NCBI RefSeq assembly: GCF_000192745.1
Contig: NC_015259.1
Location: forward strand, 2,929,001 to 2,993,000
Source: Polymorphum gilvum SL003B-26A1
GTDB taxonomy: Bacteria; Pseudomonadota; Alphaproteobacteria; Rhizobiales; Stappiaceae
Length of the DNA: 64,000 bases
Direction: 5' to 3'
A program made the translations under genes and the position numbers. A model generated the notes under the pieces. It was not told the origin of the DNA. It ran no database searches and worked only from the letters and a program-made list of their open reading frames with translations. Of this stretch, positions 18,919 through 28,510 are shown in pieces (the stretch's first letter is position 1; every line of letters begins with the position of its first letter).

Positions 18919-20697
18919 ATGGCCTTCCTGCTACGGAAACGACTTAACAACGACGCAAACTCTGCTCAGGCGCCCCATGTCTTTCCGACCTCGGAACCGT
19001 CGAGGAACGACCACGAAAACCGTGAAACTCCTGAAAGTGAAGACAAATCCGGCCTCTCGCACGCGCTCGACGCGATAGAGGCCGACCTGCATGTTGCGGC
19101 CGACGCGATCGGTCAGCGCGCCAAGGAGCTGCAGGGCCGGCTCGCCGACCAGCTCGACGTCCTTGAATCCATCCGCGCAGACGGCGCCGCCCTGCGTAGC
19201 CGCTCGGCGATCGCCAACGAAAACGCCTCCGAACTCGCGGCCTCGATCACCGAACTTGCCGGCTCGAGCACGCGCATCAGCCAGCAGGTCGAGCGCTCCA
19301 GCCGCCTTGCCGACGAAGCGCGCGGCGTCGCCGACGACGCCAATGCCGGCGTGCTCGAACTGAAGGCGGCGATCCAGGACATCGCCAATGTGGTGCGGCT
19401 GATTTCCGACGTCGCCAAGCAGACCAACCTGCTCGCCCTCAACGCCACCATCGAGGCGGCGCGCGCCGGCGAGGCCGGCCGCGGCTTCGCCGTGGTCGCC
19501 AACGAGGTCAAGGCGCTGTCCGTCGAGACGCAGAAGGCGACCGACGAGATCGTCGCCAATATCGAGCGCCTCCAGCACTCCGCCGAATCCAGCATCAGTT
19601 CGGTCAACCGGATCATCGACGTCATCGGCGAGATCCGGCCGAGCTTCGCCGAGGTCGAGGGCGCCGTGCAGACGCAGGTCGCCACCACCGCGGCGATCGG
19701 CGAGCGGGCGAGCGAGACCGCCCGCTTCGTCGAGGAGGTCGCCGCCAGCATCGAGACCATCGAGGCCGCCACGGTGAAGGCCGAATCCAGCGGCCAGGCG
19801 GCCAGTTCGTCCAGTTCCGAGATGGCCGCCGCGGTCGGGGCGCTCGGCCACCGCTTCACCATGATGATCCGCCAGAGCGCGCTCGGCGACCGGCGCGTGG
19901 AGGACAGGCTGCCGGTCAAGATCGGCGGCCGTCTCTCTCTTCACGGCCGGATTTCGCCTGTCGAGACGCGCGACCTGTCGCATTCGGGCGCGCTGGTCAC
20001 GGGCGACAACTTGCCGGCCCCGGCCTGCCCGGTCGACGCGACGCTGACCCTGGACCAGATCGGCGAGATCGGCATCCGGGTGCTCAACGCGTCCGAGAAC
20101 GGCCTGCACTGCCAGTTCACCCGCCTGTCGGACGCCGTCCGCGACGCGGTCGATCGCCGGCTGCAGAAGATCAAGGACGAGAACGCCGCCGCCGTCGCCC
20201 GCGCCCAGGACGGCGCCGCCCAGATTTCGCGCGCCATGACCGAGCTGGTGGACAGCGGCCGGCTGTCGCTGACGGACCTGTTCGACACCCAGTACCGCCC
20301 GATTCCCGGGACCAATCCGCAGCAGTTCGAGACGCGCTCGCTCGCCCTGCTCGAGGAGATCCTGCCGCCGATCCAGGAACGCATCGTCGTCATGGACGGC
20401 CGCATGGCCTTCTGCGCGGCGGTCGACCGCAACGGCTACCTGCCGGTGCACAACAAGGAATACTCCAAGCCGCAGCGGCCGGACGACCCGGCCTGGAACG
20501 CCGCCAACGCGCGCAACAAGCGCATCTTCGACGACCGCGCCGGCCTGAGCGCCGGCCGCAACACGCGGCCCTTCCTGATCCAGAGCTACGCCCGCGACAT
20601 GGGCGGCGGCAAGGTGGTGTGGATGCAGGAGATCGACGCGCCGATCGTCGTCCACGGCCGCCACTGGGGCGGCTTCCGCACGGCCTACCGGCTGTAG
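18919..20697 (+). CDS. soluble methyl-accepting chemotaxis protein with internal PilZ domain
   Basis: A 592-residue chemoreceptor without membrane helices. A long coiled coil (about 45-320) contains the MCP hairpin tip ([20 protein letters not shown] and [15 protein letters not shown]), which binds CheA/CheW. A PilZ-like domain follows (about 320-415) with the c-di-GMP-binding pattern: the RRVEDR arginine motif and DLSHSGALV (DxSxxG). The C-terminal part (about 440-592; [11 protein letters not shown] and [17 protein letters not shown]) resembles the C-terminal sensor module seen in soluble alphaproteobacterial MCPs. The architecture implies a cytoplasmic receptor reading c-di-GMP plus another signal. 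It interrupts the usual neighbourhood of rpiA and gph. Confidence 0.93.
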   Translation: MAFLLRKRLNNDANSAQAPHVFPTSEPSRNDHENRETPESEDKSGLSHALDAIEADLHVAADAIGQRAKELQGRLADQLDVLESIRADGAALRSRSAIANENASELAASITELAGSSTRISQQVERSSRLADEARGVADDANAGVLELKAAIQDIANVVRLISDVAKQTNLLALNATIEAARAGEAGRGFAVVANEVKALSVETQKATDEIVANIERLQHSAESSISSVNRIIDVIGEIRPSFAEVEGAVQTQVATTAAIGERASETARFVEEVAASIETIEAATVKAESSGQAASSSSSEMAAAVGALGHRFTMMIRQSALGDRRVEDRLPVKIGGRLSLHGRISPVETRDLSHSGALVTGDNLPAPACPVDATLTLDQIGEIGIRVLNASENGLHCQFTRLSDAVRDAVDRRLQKIKDENAAAVARAQDGAAQISRAMTELVDSGRLSLTDLFDTQYRPIPGTNPQQFETRSLALLEEILPPIQERIVVMDGRMAFCAAVDRNGYLPVHNKEYSKPQRPDDPAWNAANARNKRIFDDRAGLSAGRNTRPFLIQSYARDMGGGKVVWMQEIDAPIVVHGRHWGGFRTAYRL

Positions 20698-20814
20698 TAG
20701 GCCGCCGGCCGCGCGCCCCCATCCTCGTCGTCGGGGTGGCCGGCGCAGGGCTCTTGTCCTTTTCCCTCCGAGGCCCTACAGGCCTTCGGCAGCGCAACGC
20801 TTCCGGAAGCCGCC

Positions 20815-21498
20815 ATGTCCGTTCTCGTCTTCGATCTCGACGGCACGCTGGTCGACACCATCGCCGACCTGACCGCCACGCTGAATGCCGTGCTGACCGG
20901 CGCCGGCCATCCGGCCGTGCCGGTCGAGACGATGCGCGTGGCCGCCGGCCAGGGCGCGCGCGTCATGCTACGCGAAGGGCTGGCGCTGTCGGGGACGCGT
21001 CTTGCCGAGGAGGAGATCGATCCGCTCTACACGGCATTCCTCGCCCATTACGAGGCCCATATCGCCGATTTCAGCCGGCCGTTTCCCGGCGCCGTGGCGG
21101 CGATCGAGGCGCTGCGCGCCGAGGGCTGGCGCTGCGCGGTGTGCACCAACAAGCTGGAGCGTCTCGCCCGCCCGCTGCTCGACGCGCTCGACCTGACGCG
21201 GCTGTTCGAGGCTGTGGTCGGCGGCGACACCTTCCAGCGCGCCAAGCCGCACGCCGAGCCGGTGCTCGGCGCCATCGCGCGCGCCGGCGGGGCGGCACGC
21301 GGCTCGGTCATGATCGGCGACTCGGCGACCGACATCAACGCCGCGCGCGCCGCCGGCCTGCCGGTGGTCGCGGTCGATTTCGGCTATACCGCGATCCCGG
21401 TCCGCGACCTCGGCCCCGACCGGATCATCTCCCACTACGACCGCCTTGCCGAGGCCGTCGCCGCGGTCAGCCGGGGCGTGGCGATGGGGCAAAACTGA
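20815..21498 (+). CDS. gph: phosphoglycolate phosphatase (HAD family)
   Basis: A 227-residue haloacid dehalogenase-type phosphatase. Motif I FDLDGTLVDT (nucleophile and acid Asp), a helical cap (about 15-80), motif II VCTNK, motif III Lys in GDTFQRAKPH and motif IV MIGDSATDI are all present. Family members of this length and sequence hydrolyse 2-phosphoglycolate; related sugar-phosphate substrates cannot be excluded. In related genomes it is a neighbour of rpiA, supporting the assignment. Confidence 0.9.
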   Translation: MSVLVFDLDGTLVDTIADLTATLNAVLTGAGHPAVPVETMRVAAGQGARVMLREGLALSGTRLAEEEIDPLYTAFLAHYEAHIADFSRPFPGAVAAIEALRAEGWRCAVCTNKLERLARPLLDALDLTRLFEAVVGGDTFQRAKPHAEPVLGAIARAGGAARGSVMIGDSATDINAARAAGLPVVAVDFGYTAIPVRDLGPDRIISHYDRLAEAVAAVSRGVAMGQN

Positions 21499-21526
21499 CC
21501 GTCCTTTGCGACCGCCGGACGCGTCT

Positions 21527-22357
21527 TCAGGTAATCACGCTGAGCCGTTCCCGGATCCTTTGGCAGTATGCCTCCATGTCGGCGATCTGCCGCCACAGGA
21601 TGGCCGGATCGATGATGTCCTGACGGATGACACGCCCCTTCCGAACCGCAACCAGGTCCGTCACGGCCGAATGCTCCAGCACGTTGCGCTGGATGACGGC
21701 TGCGTACTCGGTTACCGGTTCGAGCCAATCGACCTTCACGAACTCATACAGATCCCAATCCTTGTGGAGTTCTTCGAGCAAATCGACCGGGTTCACCCGG
21801 CTGTGCACCGCCAGCGTGAACGTGTTGAATTCGAAGAACACGACGTCCGCCTTGCCGTTGAGCCCCCGGAAGACGTCTCGCTCGAAGCCTTCGACATCGA
21901 CTTTCACGAAATCGAACTTCTCGATTCCCTTGGACTGGGCATAGCTCGACAGCGAAACCATGTCGGTCGAGGCATTGCTGCTGCCCGGTACCATGTGTCC
22001 GTAGGCGGAGCTTTCGACAAATGCGACCTTGCCGGGACGGTCGGATACCGCGGCGTTGACGGGAACGATCCTGGTCCTTGCGGTATTTTTTCGCAGAAGC
22101 CCGAAGATGTTCGGCCCGGGTTCGAAGGCATGGATGGCGGCATTGGGAAACATCCGCGCCATCAGCAGCGCGGTAAACCCGATGTTCGCCCCAATATCCG
22201 CGAAGACATAGGATTCGTCGGCCTTGTAATGCGCACGCAGGAAGTTCAGCAGATGGGGCTCTGGCTCCGGTTGGGCGATCACATGGCGAACGTAGCTATC
22301 GTTCTCGGACAGCCCAGAAAGGCCAAAGCCATGAGCTTGAAACTTGTAGTGCCCCAT
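21527..22357 (-). CDS. FkbM-family methyltransferase
   Basis: A 276-residue SAM-dependent methyltransferase of the FkbM type, often acting on hydroxyls of surface sugars. The SAM motif I is YVFADIGANIGFTALLM and the family motif FVKVDVEGFERDVFRGL is at about residue 155. A GGAGG ribosome site precedes the ATG. By eye the gene has lower GC and a looser codon choice than its neighbours, and it sits next to a tRNA gene, both consistent with acquisition by transfer. The substrate is unknown. Confidence 0.87.
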   Translation of the reverse strand: MGHYKFQAHGFGLSGLSENDSYVRHVIAQPEPEPHLLNFLRAHYKADESYVFADIGANIGFTALLMARMFPNAAIHAFEPGPNIFGLLRKNTARTRIVPVNAAVSDRPGKVAFVESSAYGHMVPGSSNASTDMVSLSSYAQSKGIEKFDFVKVDVEGFERDVFRGLNGKADVVFFEFNTFTLAVHSRVNPVDLLEELHKDWDLYEFVKVDWLEPVTEYAAVIQRNVLEHSAVTDLVAVRKGRVIRQDIIDPAILWRQIADMEAYCQRIRERLSVIT

Positions 22358-22715
22358 AGCGGCCTCCGGAATTCATGGGTCACCTTGGATGCTCTCTTTC
22401 CGATTGTCAATTTAATATCTTTGCAACTTTGGATTCCTCTCCAGGAAGGATGATCAACCGGCTTGACCGTCTCGAATGCCTGCCGGTTGGCACTCGCAGT
22501 TCGGACCGGAGGCAGTGAAGAATCGGGCCGGCAGCCCGGGTCCGCGGGGCGTGGCTCAACCGAAGCTCCTTGTGCTGGACCTACGGAAGGCCGCGTCGTC
22601 GAACGCAGCCGATACGTGGGGAAGGCGCGCTCCTCGACGGCCCCGAAAAATGAGCGAAGGGTATTGCACCCGAGCCGCAGATCCATTAGACGTCCGCCAC
22701 CAGCCGACAGGCTTG
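22358..22715. other. gene-free stretch before tRNA-Val
   Basis: This 358-base stretch between the FkbM gene and the tRNA gene holds only short shadow frames without family resemblance or ribosome sites. It should contain the promoters of both the FkbM gene (leftward) and the tRNA (rightward). No repeat or attachment site was recognised. Confidence 0.4.
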
Positions 22716-22790
22716 GGGCGATTAGCTCAGCGGGAGAGCGTTCCGTTCACACCGGAAAGGTCACTGGTTCAATCCCAGTATCGCCCACCA
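22716..22790 (+). tRNA. tRNA-Val (anticodon CAC)
   Basis: A full cloverleaf can be folded: acceptor arms GGGCGAT (22716-22722) and ATCGCCC (22780-22786), D arm with GCTC/GAGC, anticodon stem TTCCG/CGGAA around loop TTCACAC giving anticodon CAC, and T arm ACTGG-TTCAATC-CCAGT. ACCA follows the acceptor, so the CCA end is encoded. It decodes GUG valine codons. Confidence 0.96.
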
Positions 22791-23175
22791 TCCCTTCCCG
22801 ATCCCGGCCCCTCTCCGAACGACCCGTCCCGATCCCCGCGTCATCGCGGTTCCGCATGCGGTCCATCTTCACGCCCTGCCGGTTGCCTCCAGATGATCTG
22901 CGCGCAAGACCTGCCACGACTGCGCAGTGACGCTACCGTGGCGTGCGAAACGATTGCAGGTCAGACGTCTCAGCAGTTTTCCCGACCCATCGCAGCCGCT
23001 CGGATACAATCGCGCCACGACCACGCGGCCGAGCATTGTCACAAATACTTATTTCTTTGAAAAAGAATGTTTTTCACGAATGGCGGCATCCGTCAAAAAC
23101 CTTACATTAAACATAAATTAAAAGCTCATGCCCAACCCTCACGCTACGACACTTCAAGACTGAGGGCGAGCTTCG
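22791..23175. other. gene-free stretch upstream of the globin-coupled sensor
   Basis: A 385-base gap without credible genes. Its last 150 bases are AT-richer than the surroundings and include a small A/T hairpin TTCTTT-GAA-AAAGAA at 23053-23067. This is the likely promoter region of the globin-coupled sensor gene; no defined -35/-10 pair is convincing. Confidence 0.4.
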
Positions 23176-24591
23176 ATGCAGGACATGACGGGCGACACAA
23201 CTGTACGGTTGCGCTTTGCGCGGATCGACGACCAGACGCGGGCGATCCTCAACGAGCTGTGGCCGCTGGTGCGCGACGCGCTGCCGCAGGTGCTCGCCAA
23301 CTTCTACCGGCACGTCCAGGGCGAACCCCACCTCGCCGCCCTCGTCGGCGACCGCCAGGACATGCTGAAGAAGGCCCAGGAGGTCCACTGGGCGCGCCTG
23401 TTCGGCGGCGCCTTCGACCAGGCCTATGTCGACAGCATCGACCGCATCGGCCGGGCCCATGTGCGCATCGGCCTGGAGCCGCGCTGGTACATCGCCGGCT
23501 ACCAGTATGTCCTCAACGAGCTGGTCGGCCTCGTGCTCAGGCGCCACCGCTTCTCGCCGTCGAAGGCGCACCGCGCCGTCCGCGCGCTGAACCAGGCGGT
23601 GCTGATCGACCTCGACTTCGCCCTGTCGACCTACCAGCAGGTGCTGATCGAGCAGCGGGAGGCGCATGCCCGCCAGATCGGCAAGGCCATCGACGTGTTC
23701 AAGGCCAAGGTCGAGATGTCGATGGGCACGGTCGACCGCAGCGCCGAGCACATGACCGCCCAGGCCGGTGGCCTATCGTCGATGTCGCACTCGGCCATGG
23801 AGGAATCGCTGTCCGCCTCGGCCTCCTCCGAGCAGACCACCGTCAACATCCAGACCATCGCGGCGGCGACCGAGCAGCTGTCCAGCTCGATCGCCGAGAT
23901 CTCGCGCCAGATCACGGGCGCCTCCGACGTGGCGCGGCGCGCCAACGGCGAGGCGGACAGCACGGCGGTCGAGGTCGGCCGCCTGTCCGACTCGGCGCAG
24001 AAGATCGGCGACGTCATCAGCCTGATCCAGGCGATCGCCGAACAGACCAACCTGCTCGCGCTCAACGCCACCATCGAGGCCGCGCGCGCGGGCGAGGCCG
24101 GCCGCGGCTTTGCCGTGGTGGCCGCGGAAGTGAAGGAACTGGCCACCCAGACGTCCCGGGCGACCGAGGAGATTTCCGCCCAGATCGCTGCCATCCAGGC
24201 GGCGACGTCCAATGCCGTGCGCTCGATCGGCGCCATCTCCGATACGGTCAGGGAAGTCGACACCGTGACGGCGACCATCGCCGCCGCGGTGGAGGAACAG
24301 GGCGCTGCGACGCGCGAGATCTCGGCCAACATCCAGAGCGCGGCGGCCGGCTCGCAGACCCTGTCGGGCAACGTTGCCCGTGTCAACGACACCATCACCG
24401 CCGCCGGCAGGGCGGCAGAGGGCTTCCTGGCGGCGTCCGAGGACCTGAAGGCCTGTTCGGCGCAGATCGCCGAGGACGTGCGCGAATTCTTCCTCGCCCT
24501 GCGCACCGGCCCGCTCGACCGCCGCAAGGGCCAGGACCCGTCCTATTCCGGCCCGGAGCGCCGGCGCGACCACACCGCCCGCGCCGCCTGA
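23176..24591 (+). CDS. HemAT-like globin-coupled chemoreceptor
   Basis: A 471-residue soluble sensor expected to bind O2 through haem and signal to the chemotaxis kinase. The N-terminal protoglobin domain (about 10-170) has proximal His95 in [20 protein letters not shown], the family signature. The rest is an MCP signalling coiled coil with the tip [20 protein letters not shown] and [21 protein letters not shown]. There are no membrane segments. The tail is basic (DRRKGQDP...ERRRDH). It starts after the tRNA and precedes a glycan-related gene, so it appears to be a single-gene unit. Confidence 0.94.
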   Translation: MQDMTGDTTVRLRFARIDDQTRAILNELWPLVRDALPQVLANFYRHVQGEPHLAALVGDRQDMLKKAQEVHWARLFGGAFDQAYVDSIDRIGRAHVRIGLEPRWYIAGYQYVLNELVGLVLRRHRFSPSKAHRAVRALNQAVLIDLDFALSTYQQVLIEQREAHARQIGKAIDVFKAKVEMSMGTVDRSAEHMTAQAGGLSSMSHSAMEESLSASASSEQTTVNIQTIAAATEQLSSSIAEISRQITGASDVARRANGEADSTAVEVGRLSDSAQKIGDVISLIQAIAEQTNLLALNATIEAARAGEAGRGFAVVAAEVKELATQTSRATEEISAQIAAIQAATSNAVRSIGAISDTVREVDTVTATIAAAVEEQGAATREISANIQSAAAGSQTLSGNVARVNDTITAAGRAAEGFLAASEDLKACSAQIAEDVREFFLALRTGPLDRRKGQDPSYSGPERRRDHTARAA

Positions 24592-24690
24592 GGGCGGCCG
24601 GGACGCCCCCCCTGCGACCGCCCTTGGCCGCCGTTTCCTGCTAGACTTTGCAGGCAGTGATTCTCGCCATCGAGACGAAGCGGAGGTGAC

Positions 24691-26556
24691 ATGGCGCTCA
24701 AGGCGGCGGCAGCGGCCGTTCCGATGGACAAGATGCGGCAGGCACTCGCCCTGCAGCAGGCCGGCGAGGTGGAAAAGGCCCAGCGCATCTACAAGGCCGT
24801 GCTGAAGAAGGCCCCCAATTCGCCCGATGCCAACCATCTGCTCGGCGTCAGCTACCGCCAGCTCGGCTTTCCGCGCCGCGGCCTCGACTTCATCCGCAAG
24901 GCGATCGCGCTGGCACCCGACCGCGCGCCCTACCACGCCAATCTCGCGCGCACGCTGTCCGACATTCCCGGCACGCCCGCCGAGGAGGTCCTGGCGGCGG
25001 CGGAAAAGGCCGTCGCGCTCAACCCCGGCCTGGCCGAGGCCCACAACATGAAGGCGATTGCGCTCAACAGGCTCGGTCGCGACACGGAAGCCGAGGAGAT
25101 CTTCCGTTTCCTGATCGCCGCCCATCCGCGCCATGCCGACGCCCACCGCAACTACGGCGTCCTGTTGCGCGACCGCGGCGATCACAAGGAGGCCCTGCGC
25201 TTCTTCGAGGCGGCCGCGCTGCTCGACCCGGACAATCCGGAAACGCTGGTCCAGCGCTCGCGCGCCCGCTTCGAGCTTGACGATTTCGCCGCCTCGCAGC
25301 CGGAACTGGAGGCGGCGCTCGCCCGCTTCCCCGCCCACGGCGACCTCAACCACGAGATGGCGCGCCTCATGTTCAAGATCGGCGACGCCTACAAGGGCCT
25401 GCCCTATGCGGAGGCCGCCGTCGCCGACGAGCCGGACAACGTGCACCGGCAGGTCACGCTCGGCGTCATCCTGCAGAGCCTCGGCCGTTCCCGCGAGGCC
25501 GTCGCCGCGCTGCGCAAGGCACGCGACAACTGGCGCGAGGACATCCCGATCGCCGAATGGAACATGTCGCTCGCCTATCTCGGCATGGGCGACCTGAAGA
25601 CCGGCTGGGACCTACACCGCGCGCGCTTCCGCGCCGGCCTGTCGTCGACCCTGTGCCGGATCTTCGACAAGCCCGAGTGGGACGGCTCGGACCTTTCCGG
25701 CAAGACGATCCTAGTGTGGAACGATCAGGGCATCGGCGACGCGCTGCGCAACGTCTCGATGCTGCCGGAGCTGCAAGCCATGGCCGACCGGGTCATCCTC
25801 GAGCCGCCCTACAAGCTCATGCCGCTGTTGCAGCGCAGCTTTCCGGACATCACCATCCGCGAGCAGTCGCACGACCGGCTGTCGCTGCGGACCCCGGTCG
25901 AGGATTTCGACGTCCAGTGCAGCCTGACCGACCTCGCCATCCACCTGCGTCGGGACATTTCCGATTTCGCCAGGGCGCGACATCCGGTGCTGGCCTTCGA
26001 CGCCGCGCGCGCGCGCGGCTATTTCGACCGCCTGCCGGGCGCAGGCAGGATGCCGGTCGTCGGCGTCGCCTGGCGCTCCGGCCAGCTGGATGCTTGGCGC
26101 GCCCGCTGGTATCTCAACATCATGCAGATGGCGCCGATCCTGAAGACAACGGGCATCGTCTTCGTCAACCTGCAGTACGGCGCGCTCGAGCGCGAGATCC
26201 GTTGGGTGCGCGAGGCGCTCGGGCTGGACTTCCAGTCCTTCGACGACATCGATCTGCGCGACGACCTGGAGGCGGCGGCCGCGCTGACCGCCTGCGTCGA
26301 TCTGGTCATCTCCTCCAACACCAGCGTCGCCGACCTCGCCGGCGCGGTCGACGTGCCCTGCTGGCGCTTCGGCCCGCCCAACGGCATCAGCCTGCTCGGC
26401 CAGCAGAACCCGCCTTGGCACCGCTCCGTGACCTATTACCGGATGCCGCACGAGGAACCGTCGGAGGCCATCGTGCCGGTGCTGCAGCACGACCTTCTGG
26501 GCTGGCGCGACCACTTCGATCCGGGCGTCCGCGACGCCCGCCTCGGCCGCGACTGA
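24691..26556 (+). CDS. TPR protein with glycosyltransferase-like C-terminal domain
   Basis: A 621-residue protein. The N-terminal half (about 10-290) consists of repeated 34-residue TPR helices, e.g. NHLLGVSYRQLGFPRRGLDF and HRNYGVLLRDRGDHKEALRF. The C-terminal half (about 320-600) resembles the GT9/GT41-like domain found fused to TPRs: TILVWNDQGIGDALRN, PVVGVAWRSGQ and a C-terminal DLVISSNTSVADLAGA nucleotide-binding-type helix. Similar proteins act in surface polysaccharide or flagellin glycosylation. A strong GAGGTGAC ribosome site precedes the ATG. It is followed after 25 bases by the pyruvyl transferase gene, so the two are probably one operon. Confidence 0.85.
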   Translation: MALKAAAAAVPMDKMRQALALQQAGEVEKAQRIYKAVLKKAPNSPDANHLLGVSYRQLGFPRRGLDFIRKAIALAPDRAPYHANLARTLSDIPGTPAEEVLAAAEKAVALNPGLAEAHNMKAIALNRLGRDTEAEEIFRFLIAAHPRHADAHRNYGVLLRDRGDHKEALRFFEAAALLDPDNPETLVQRSRARFELDDFAASQPELEAALARFPAHGDLNHEMARLMFKIGDAYKGLPYAEAAVADEPDNVHRQVTLGVILQSLGRSREAVAALRKARDNWREDIPIAEWNMSLAYLGMGDLKTGWDLHRARFRAGLSSTLCRIFDKPEWDGSDLSGKTILVWNDQGIGDALRNVSMLPELQAMADRVILEPPYKLMPLLQRSFPDITIREQSHDRLSLRTPVEDFDVQCSLTDLAIHLRRDISDFARARHPVLAFDAARARGYFDRLPGAGRMPVVGVAWRSGQLDAWRARWYLNIMQMAPILKTTGIVFVNLQYGALEREIRWVREALGLDFQSFDDIDLRDDLEAAAALTACVDLVISSNTSVADLAGAVDVPCWRFGPPNGISLLGQQNPPWHRSVTYYRMPHEEPSEAIVPVLQHDLLGWRDHFDPGVRDARLGRD

Positions 26557-26581
26557 CCGGCCGTCCTGAACGGAACCGACC

Positions 26582-27739
26582 ATGGCCACCCTGCGCGTCC
26601 TCCACCTCGCCTCCTTCGTCGGCAACATCGGCGACAACGCCATGCACGACGGCGCCTGCCGCACGCGTGCCGATGACCTGCCGTTCGAGATCGCTTACGA
26701 GCGGCTGGAGATCCGCGAGTTCATCCACTGGACGACGCGCCGCCTCGACGACGCCTTCCTGTCCTACGCCAACGGCTTCGACGCCGTGATCGTCGGCGGC
26801 GACAGCCTGCTGCAGACCTGGCGCGACGACACGCCGACGGGCACCTATCTCGACTGCGCGCCGGACTTTCTTGCCGGCGTCCGACGCCCGATCTGCTTCT
26901 ACGGGCTCGGCGTCGACGCCACACGCGGCGTCAGCGAAACCGCCATGACCCGCTGCCGGAGCTTCCTAGACGGCCTGCTCGCCGACCGCCGGCGCCTGCT
27001 GTCGGTGCGCGACGACGGCTCGATCGACCTGGTGCGCGCCCATCTCGGCCCCGCCTATGCGGACGCCATGGCGGTCATCCCCGACGGCGGCTTGTTCGCG
27101 CGGCCCGAGCCCTGTCCGCACCCGGAACGTCCGGCCGGCACCGAGCGGCTGCTCGCCGTCAACCTGGCCGGCGACATGCCCGACAAGCGCTTCGCCGGCG
27201 CAGGCGGCGGCGACCGGGACGCCTTCTGCCGGGCGATGGCCGGCATGCTGTCCGGCGTGCTTGCGCGCGACCCCGGCCTCGGCCTCGTCTTCGTGCCGCA
27301 TATCCACAGCGACGTCGCCATCGTCGCCGACACGCTGGCCGCGCTCGACGACCGCCAGCGCCGCACCCGCGTCGGCATCGCGCCCTATGTCCAGGGCGAT
27401 CACTGGTCGGCCGGCTTCGATCTCTACCGCGAGGCCGACCTTGTCCTGGCCATGCGCTTCCACGCCAACCTGGTGCCGATCGGCCTCGGCGTGCCGGCGA
27501 TCGGCCTCGACACCCACCACAAGATCGGCGGCGCCTTCGCCGCCCTCGGCCTCGCCGACCGCTGCGTGTCGGGCGATGCGCGCGGCCTCGTCGAGGCGGC
27601 CGGCGCCATCGCGGCGCGCGACCTCTCCGACGGCACTCAGACGGTGAGGCAACGCCAGCAGACCGCAGTTGCGGCCAAGCGCGCGACGCTGAAGGCCTTT
27701 CACGAGGCGATGGCCAACTGGCTCGAGCGGACGCTCTGA
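26582..27739 (+). CDS. polysaccharide pyruvyl transferase family protein
   Basis: A 385-residue protein of the CsaB/WcaK superfamily that adds pyruvate ketals to sugars, or an uncharacterised relative. Diagnostic parts are the N-terminal LHLASFVGNIGDNAMHDG, the central DAVIVGGDSLLQTW, LLSVRDDGSIDLVRAHLG with MAVIPDGG, and the C-terminal READLVLAMRFHANLVPIGLGVP with the conserved R-x-H. It pairs with the upstream TPR-glycosyltransferase gene and converges on the SDR gene. Confidence 0.87.
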   Translation: MATLRVLHLASFVGNIGDNAMHDGACRTRADDLPFEIAYERLEIREFIHWTTRRLDDAFLSYANGFDAVIVGGDSLLQTWRDDTPTGTYLDCAPDFLAGVRRPICFYGLGVDATRGVSETAMTRCRSFLDGLLADRRRLLSVRDDGSIDLVRAHLGPAYADAMAVIPDGGLFARPEPCPHPERPAGTERLLAVNLAGDMPDKRFAGAGGGDRDAFCRAMAGMLSGVLARDPGLGLVFVPHIHSDVAIVADTLAALDDRQRRTRVGIAPYVQGDHWSAGFDLYREADLVLAMRFHANLVPIGLGVPAIGLDTHHKIGGAFAALGLADRCVSGDARGLVEAAGAIAARDLSDGTQTVRQRQQTAVAAKRATLKAFHEAMANWLERTL

Positions 27740-27751
27740 CGCGCCCTCTCC

Positions 27752-28495
27752 CTACAGCCCCTTGGCGAGCCAGCCGCCGTCGACCGGCAAGTCGATGCCG
27801 GTGACATAGGCGGCCGCCGGCGAGGCCAGGAACAGGCACGGCCCGACCAGGTCCTCAGAGCATCCCCAGCGCGGCAGCAGCATGTGCGCCTGGCGTTCGG
27901 CATGCAGGGCCGGATCGGCATGGCTCTTCCGCGTCATGTCGGTGTGGATGTAGCCCGGGCACAGGTTGTTGACCCGCACGTTGCGCGCGCCGAAGTCGCG
28001 CGCCACAGCGAGCGTCAGCTGTCTGAGCGCCGCCTTGGACGCCTGATAGGCCGGATTGCCCGGAAAGCCGAGATGTGCCCCGAGGCTGGTGACGTTGACG
28101 ATGGCGCCGCCGCCGCGCCCGGCCATCTCGGCCGCGACGCGCCGAATCAGCCGGAACGGCGCGTCGAGGTTGACCGCCAGGGTGGCGCGCCAGATCTCGT
28201 CGGCATAGGGATCGTCGCCGCCCAGGCTGACGCCGGCGTTGTTGACGAGAACGTCGATCCGAGCGAAGCGCGCCAGCGCCGCCTCTGCAATACACTCGGC
28301 CGCGTCCGGTTCGGTCAGGTCGGCGACCATCGGATGAACCCCCGCCGGCGCGCCGCCCTCGCAGGCCAGGCGGTCGACGGCGAGCACCTGCGCGCCGTGC
28401 CTGGCAAAGCCTTCGGCGATCGCCCGGCCGTTGCCGCGCGCCGCCCCGGTCACGATGACGGCGAGGTTCTCGACGGAAAACAGTGAGTTGGTCAC
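27752..28495 (-). CDS. short-chain dehydrogenase/reductase
   Basis: A 247-residue NAD(P)-dependent oxidoreductase. Cofactor motif GAARGNGRAIAEGFA, NNAGVS at about residue 85, catalytic Ser in NVTSLGAHLG, YQASK (Tyr and Lys) and a typical C-terminal PVDGGWL. The start codon is GTG with a GGAGG ribosome site. It is the last gene of a minus-strand run with an aminotransferase, a cytidylyltransferase and a methyltransferase, so it probably acts on an activated or keto sugar or a small acid in surface-glycan synthesis. Confidence 0.88.
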   Translation of the reverse strand: MTNSLFSVENLAVIVTGAARGNGRAIAEGFARHGAQVLAVDRLACEGGAPAGVHPMVADLTEPDAAECIAEAALARFARIDVLVNNAGVSLGGDDPYADEIWRATLAVNLDAPFRLIRRVAAEMAGRGGGAIVNVTSLGAHLGFPGNPAYQASKAALRQLTLAVARDFGARNVRVNNLCPGYIHTDMTRKSHADPALHAERQAHMLLPRWGCSEDLVGPCLFLASPAAAYVTGIDLPVDGGWLAKGL

Positions 28496-28510
28496 GGCGT
28501 CCTCCGCCCG

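Noticed and set aside
20704-20744. GC-rich hairpin after the PilZ-MCP gene as a terminator
   Set aside because: Arms GCCGGCC/GGCCGGC pair, but the 27-base loop and absence of a T-run make it no more convincing than chance in this GC-rich DNA.
22279-22686. Small frames between the FkbM gene and tRNA-Val
   Set aside because: Overlap the FkbM start region or lack ribosome sites; translations look random.
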